Assembly: GCF_000467125.1 (NCBI RefSeq)
Contig: NZ_BATJ01000011.1
Coordinates: 1 to 64,000 of the forward strand
DNA: 64,000 nt
Source: Vibrio proteolyticus NBRC 13287
Lineage (GTDB): Bacteria > Pseudomonadota > Gammaproteobacteria > Enterobacterales > Vibrionaceae
Direction: 5' to 3'
Made by a program: the position numbers and the translations under genes. Positions 62,687 to 64,000 of the stretch are shown piece after piece (within the stretch, counting starts at the first letter, position 1; each line of letters starts with the position of its first letter). Below the pieces are notes generated by a model. The model did not search any database. It was not told the origin of the DNA and saw only the letters and a list, made by a program, of their open reading frames with translations.

Positions 62687-63012
62687 ATCAATTTATGACG
62701 CTCTCGTTTGGTTTTGTGGTGCTGGCGGCGATTGTCGACATTATGGCCAACATGGCGCTGACCCGCTCGGATGGTTTTCGCCATAAAATCTGGGGTGTGA
62801 CAGCGATTGCCTTGGTACTGGCTGCCTTTACCCTGTTAGCTCAGGCTGTGAAAGAGATTGATCTGGCCGTGGCGTATGCCTCCTGGGGAGCGATTGGTAT
62901 CCTCGGCACGGCTGTGGGCGGTTCAATCCTGTTTAAGCAAAAACTCAAACCGATAGGCTGGGCTGGGATCTTTGTTGTCATTATGGCGGTGGTGGTGATG
63001 AAAACGGCCTAA
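62683..63012 (+). CDS. mdtI: SMR-family spermidine exporter subunit MdtI
   Basis: 109 residues with four membrane helices. LAAIVDIMANMALTRSDGF replaces the usual Glu of TM1 with Asp, YASWGAIGILGTAVGGS holds the TM3 loop, and TM4 ends in VVMKTA. It matches E. coli MdtI. It overlaps mdtJ by four bases, so the two are translationally coupled and act as one heterodimer. A terminator follows. Confidence 0.87.
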   Translation: MNQFMTLSFGFVVLAAIVDIMANMALTRSDGFRHKIWGVTAIALVLAAFTLLAQAVKEIDLAVAYASWGAIGILGTAVGGSILFKQKLKPIGWAGIFVVIMAVVVMKTA

Positions 63013-63025
63013 GCGCAAAACAAAG

Positions 63026-63050
63026 AAAGGGCGGAAAAACCGCCCTTTTT
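63026..63050. terminator. terminator between mdtI and edd
   Basis: AAAGGGCGG-aaaaa-CCGCCCTTT with a T-run, between convergent genes. Confidence 0.85.
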
Positions 63051-63060
63051 CATTTTCCAA

Positions 63061-64000
63061 TCACACGATGAAACTGGCTCCGTCCTCTGCGCTGGACACC
63101 GTTTGTCGCATCACCCGAAACAGATCGCGCCCCCAGGTGGACTGGTCAGTATCGGCGTTGGTTTCCCCAGCCTGACGCCCGTCCATCTCAGAGAGATTTT
63201 GTAACACGCCAGACTGGCAGTCGAGCCGCACCATATCGCCATTTTTGATCAGACCAATCGCACCACCACGCAGGGCTTCTGGTGAAACATGAATCGCGGA
63301 AGGGATCTTGCCCGAGGCGCCAGACAGACGCCCGTCCGTCACCAACGCAACCTGATAACCCGCCTTTTGAATGTTCCCCAGAATCGGCATCAGCTTGTGT
63401 AGCTCTGGCATACCGTTGGCCGCCGGACCATTGTGTGTCACGACGACGACACAATCACGATTGAGCGCTCCCCGTTGATAGGCTGCCTCGACCTCATGTT
63501 GACAGCGAAATACCACGGCAGGCGCTTCAATGCACTGCTGATCCTGTTTCACCGCCGATACCTTGATCACCGCACGTCCGAGGTTGCCACTGAGCACCCG
63601 GGTGCCACCCGTGTTCTGGAAAACCTCACCGTCTGCGGCGATCACCTCGGCATTCTGTGTCCCATGGCAAGCCGTCCAGCCCAGCTTGCCATGGACTAAG
63701 TCTGGTTGGCTGAGCTGATCATCAAAGGTGCCGAATACGGGGGTGACGTCGCGGTGAAGCAACTGTGACAGATCCAGCCTTCTCATCAGGGCGGGGACGC
63801 CGCCGGCTTGCTGGAAGGCATTCATGTCTGCCGGACCGTTTGGGTATACCCTGGCCAGCAACGGGACCACATCCGACAGGTCACTGATATCTTGCCAGGT
63901 CAGCATCAGACCAGCCGCCCGGGCAACCGCGACCATGTGAATGGTGTGGTTGGTGCTGCCACCAGAGGCGAGTAAGGCGACGATGCCATTGATCAGGCTG
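63061..64000 (-). CDS. edd: 6-phosphogluconate dehydratase Edd, C-terminal part
   Basis: The frame is open to the right edge, so only the last 312 or so residues are seen; the start lies outside. The match to E. coli Edd is close: GGSTNHTIHMVAVARAAG, SDVVPLLARVYPNGPADMN, SGNLGRAVIKVSAVKQ, and NGMPELHKLMPILG, VTDGRLSGASGKIPSAIHV. These separate Edd from IlvD. It makes KDG-6-phosphate in the Entner-Doudoroff pathway. gntR nearby is its likely repressor. Iron-sulphur ligands are partly outside the window. Confidence 0.9.
   Translation of the reverse strand, partial: SLINGIVALLASGGSTNHTIHMVAVARAAGLMLTWQDISDLSDVVPLLARVYPNGPADMNAFQQAGGVPALMRRLDLSQLLHRDVTPVFGTFDDQLSQPDLVHGKLGWTACHGTQNAEVIAADGEVFQNTGGTRVLSGNLGRAVIKVSAVKQDQQCIEAPAVVFRCQHEVEAAYQRGALNRDCVVVVTHNGPAANGMPELHKLMPILGNIQKAGYQVALVTDGRLSGASGKIPSAIHVSPEALRGGAIGLIKNGDMVRLDCQSGVLQNLSEMDGRQAGETNADTDQSTWGRDLFRVMRQTVSSAEDGASFIV

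Overview
The window reads as a piece of a Vibrio genome (Gammaproteobacteria), most likely the second, accessory-rich chromosome of a species near V. fluvialis/V. furnissii. The genus rests on VCR-like integron attC sites, a malI-malX-malY cluster, nhaD, ompV, DUF3081 and DUF2780 genes, an Hcp with a sigma-54 promoter, and roughly 50% GC in the core genes. The species and the replicon are inferences. No rRNA, tRNA or CRISPR array was seen. Almost all the sequence is coding.

Layout. 0.1-7.1 kb: a polar amino acid binding protein and a HisC-like aminotransferase in one operon with a divergent LysR regulator; a frameshifted lipoprotein gene and an HslJ-like META lipoprotein; a winged-helix protein with a nuclease-like domain; an AraC regulator divergent from a Bcr/CflA-type efflux pump. 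7.1-20.8 kb: mostly carbohydrate use, with an M16 peptidase, fructokinase Mak, debranching enzyme GlgX, maltoporin LamB, MalM, a GH13 alpha-amylase-like enzyme, an M28 aminopeptidase and NagB. 21-23.4 kb: a DUF3081 gene, the divergent pair maoP/hdfR and a DUF2780 lipoprotein.

23.6-28.4 kb is an AT-rich array of integron gene cassettes. Seven full-length attC-type repeats of 113-126 bp and one partial repeat alternate with small genes, all on the minus strand. The genes are a secreted protein, a secreted papain-like protease, two small unknowns, a flavin-binding protein, a flavodoxin-like reductase and a zinc-ribbon protein, ending beside an Ogr/Delta-like phage zinc-finger gene. No integrase gene lies in the window, so this looks like a CALIN (cluster of attC sites lacking an integrase).

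28.5-43.8 kb: pirin and DoxX; a small CBS protein; an EvgS/BvgS-type hybrid kinase divergent from its LuxR-type regulator; an OmpA-family porin followed at once by an RCC1-repeat lipoprotein; an Ada/AlkA fusion overlapping an ogt-type methyltransferase; a solitary YoeB/RelE-like toxin; NhaD; a glutamate/dicarboxylate symporter with a clear CRP site.

44.1-64 kb: malI divergent from malX-malY, with two MalI operators 100 bp apart; an orphan hcp with a sigma-54 promoter, followed by an XAC2610-like secreted protein; a LysR regulator divergent from an M20 amidohydrolase; a lipoprotein; OmpV; a three-gene phospholipid operon (CDP-alcohol transferase, CdsA-like, PlsC-like) resembling E. coli ynbAB; a MarR-EmrA-EmrB-type efflux operon with a palindromic operator over its promoter; a GntR-type LacI regulator with its own operator; a LysR gene; the MdtJI-type spermidine exporter; and the 3' part of edd, which runs off the right edge. 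Malto-oligosaccharide, glucosamine and gluconate metabolism together give the window a strong sugar-use character.
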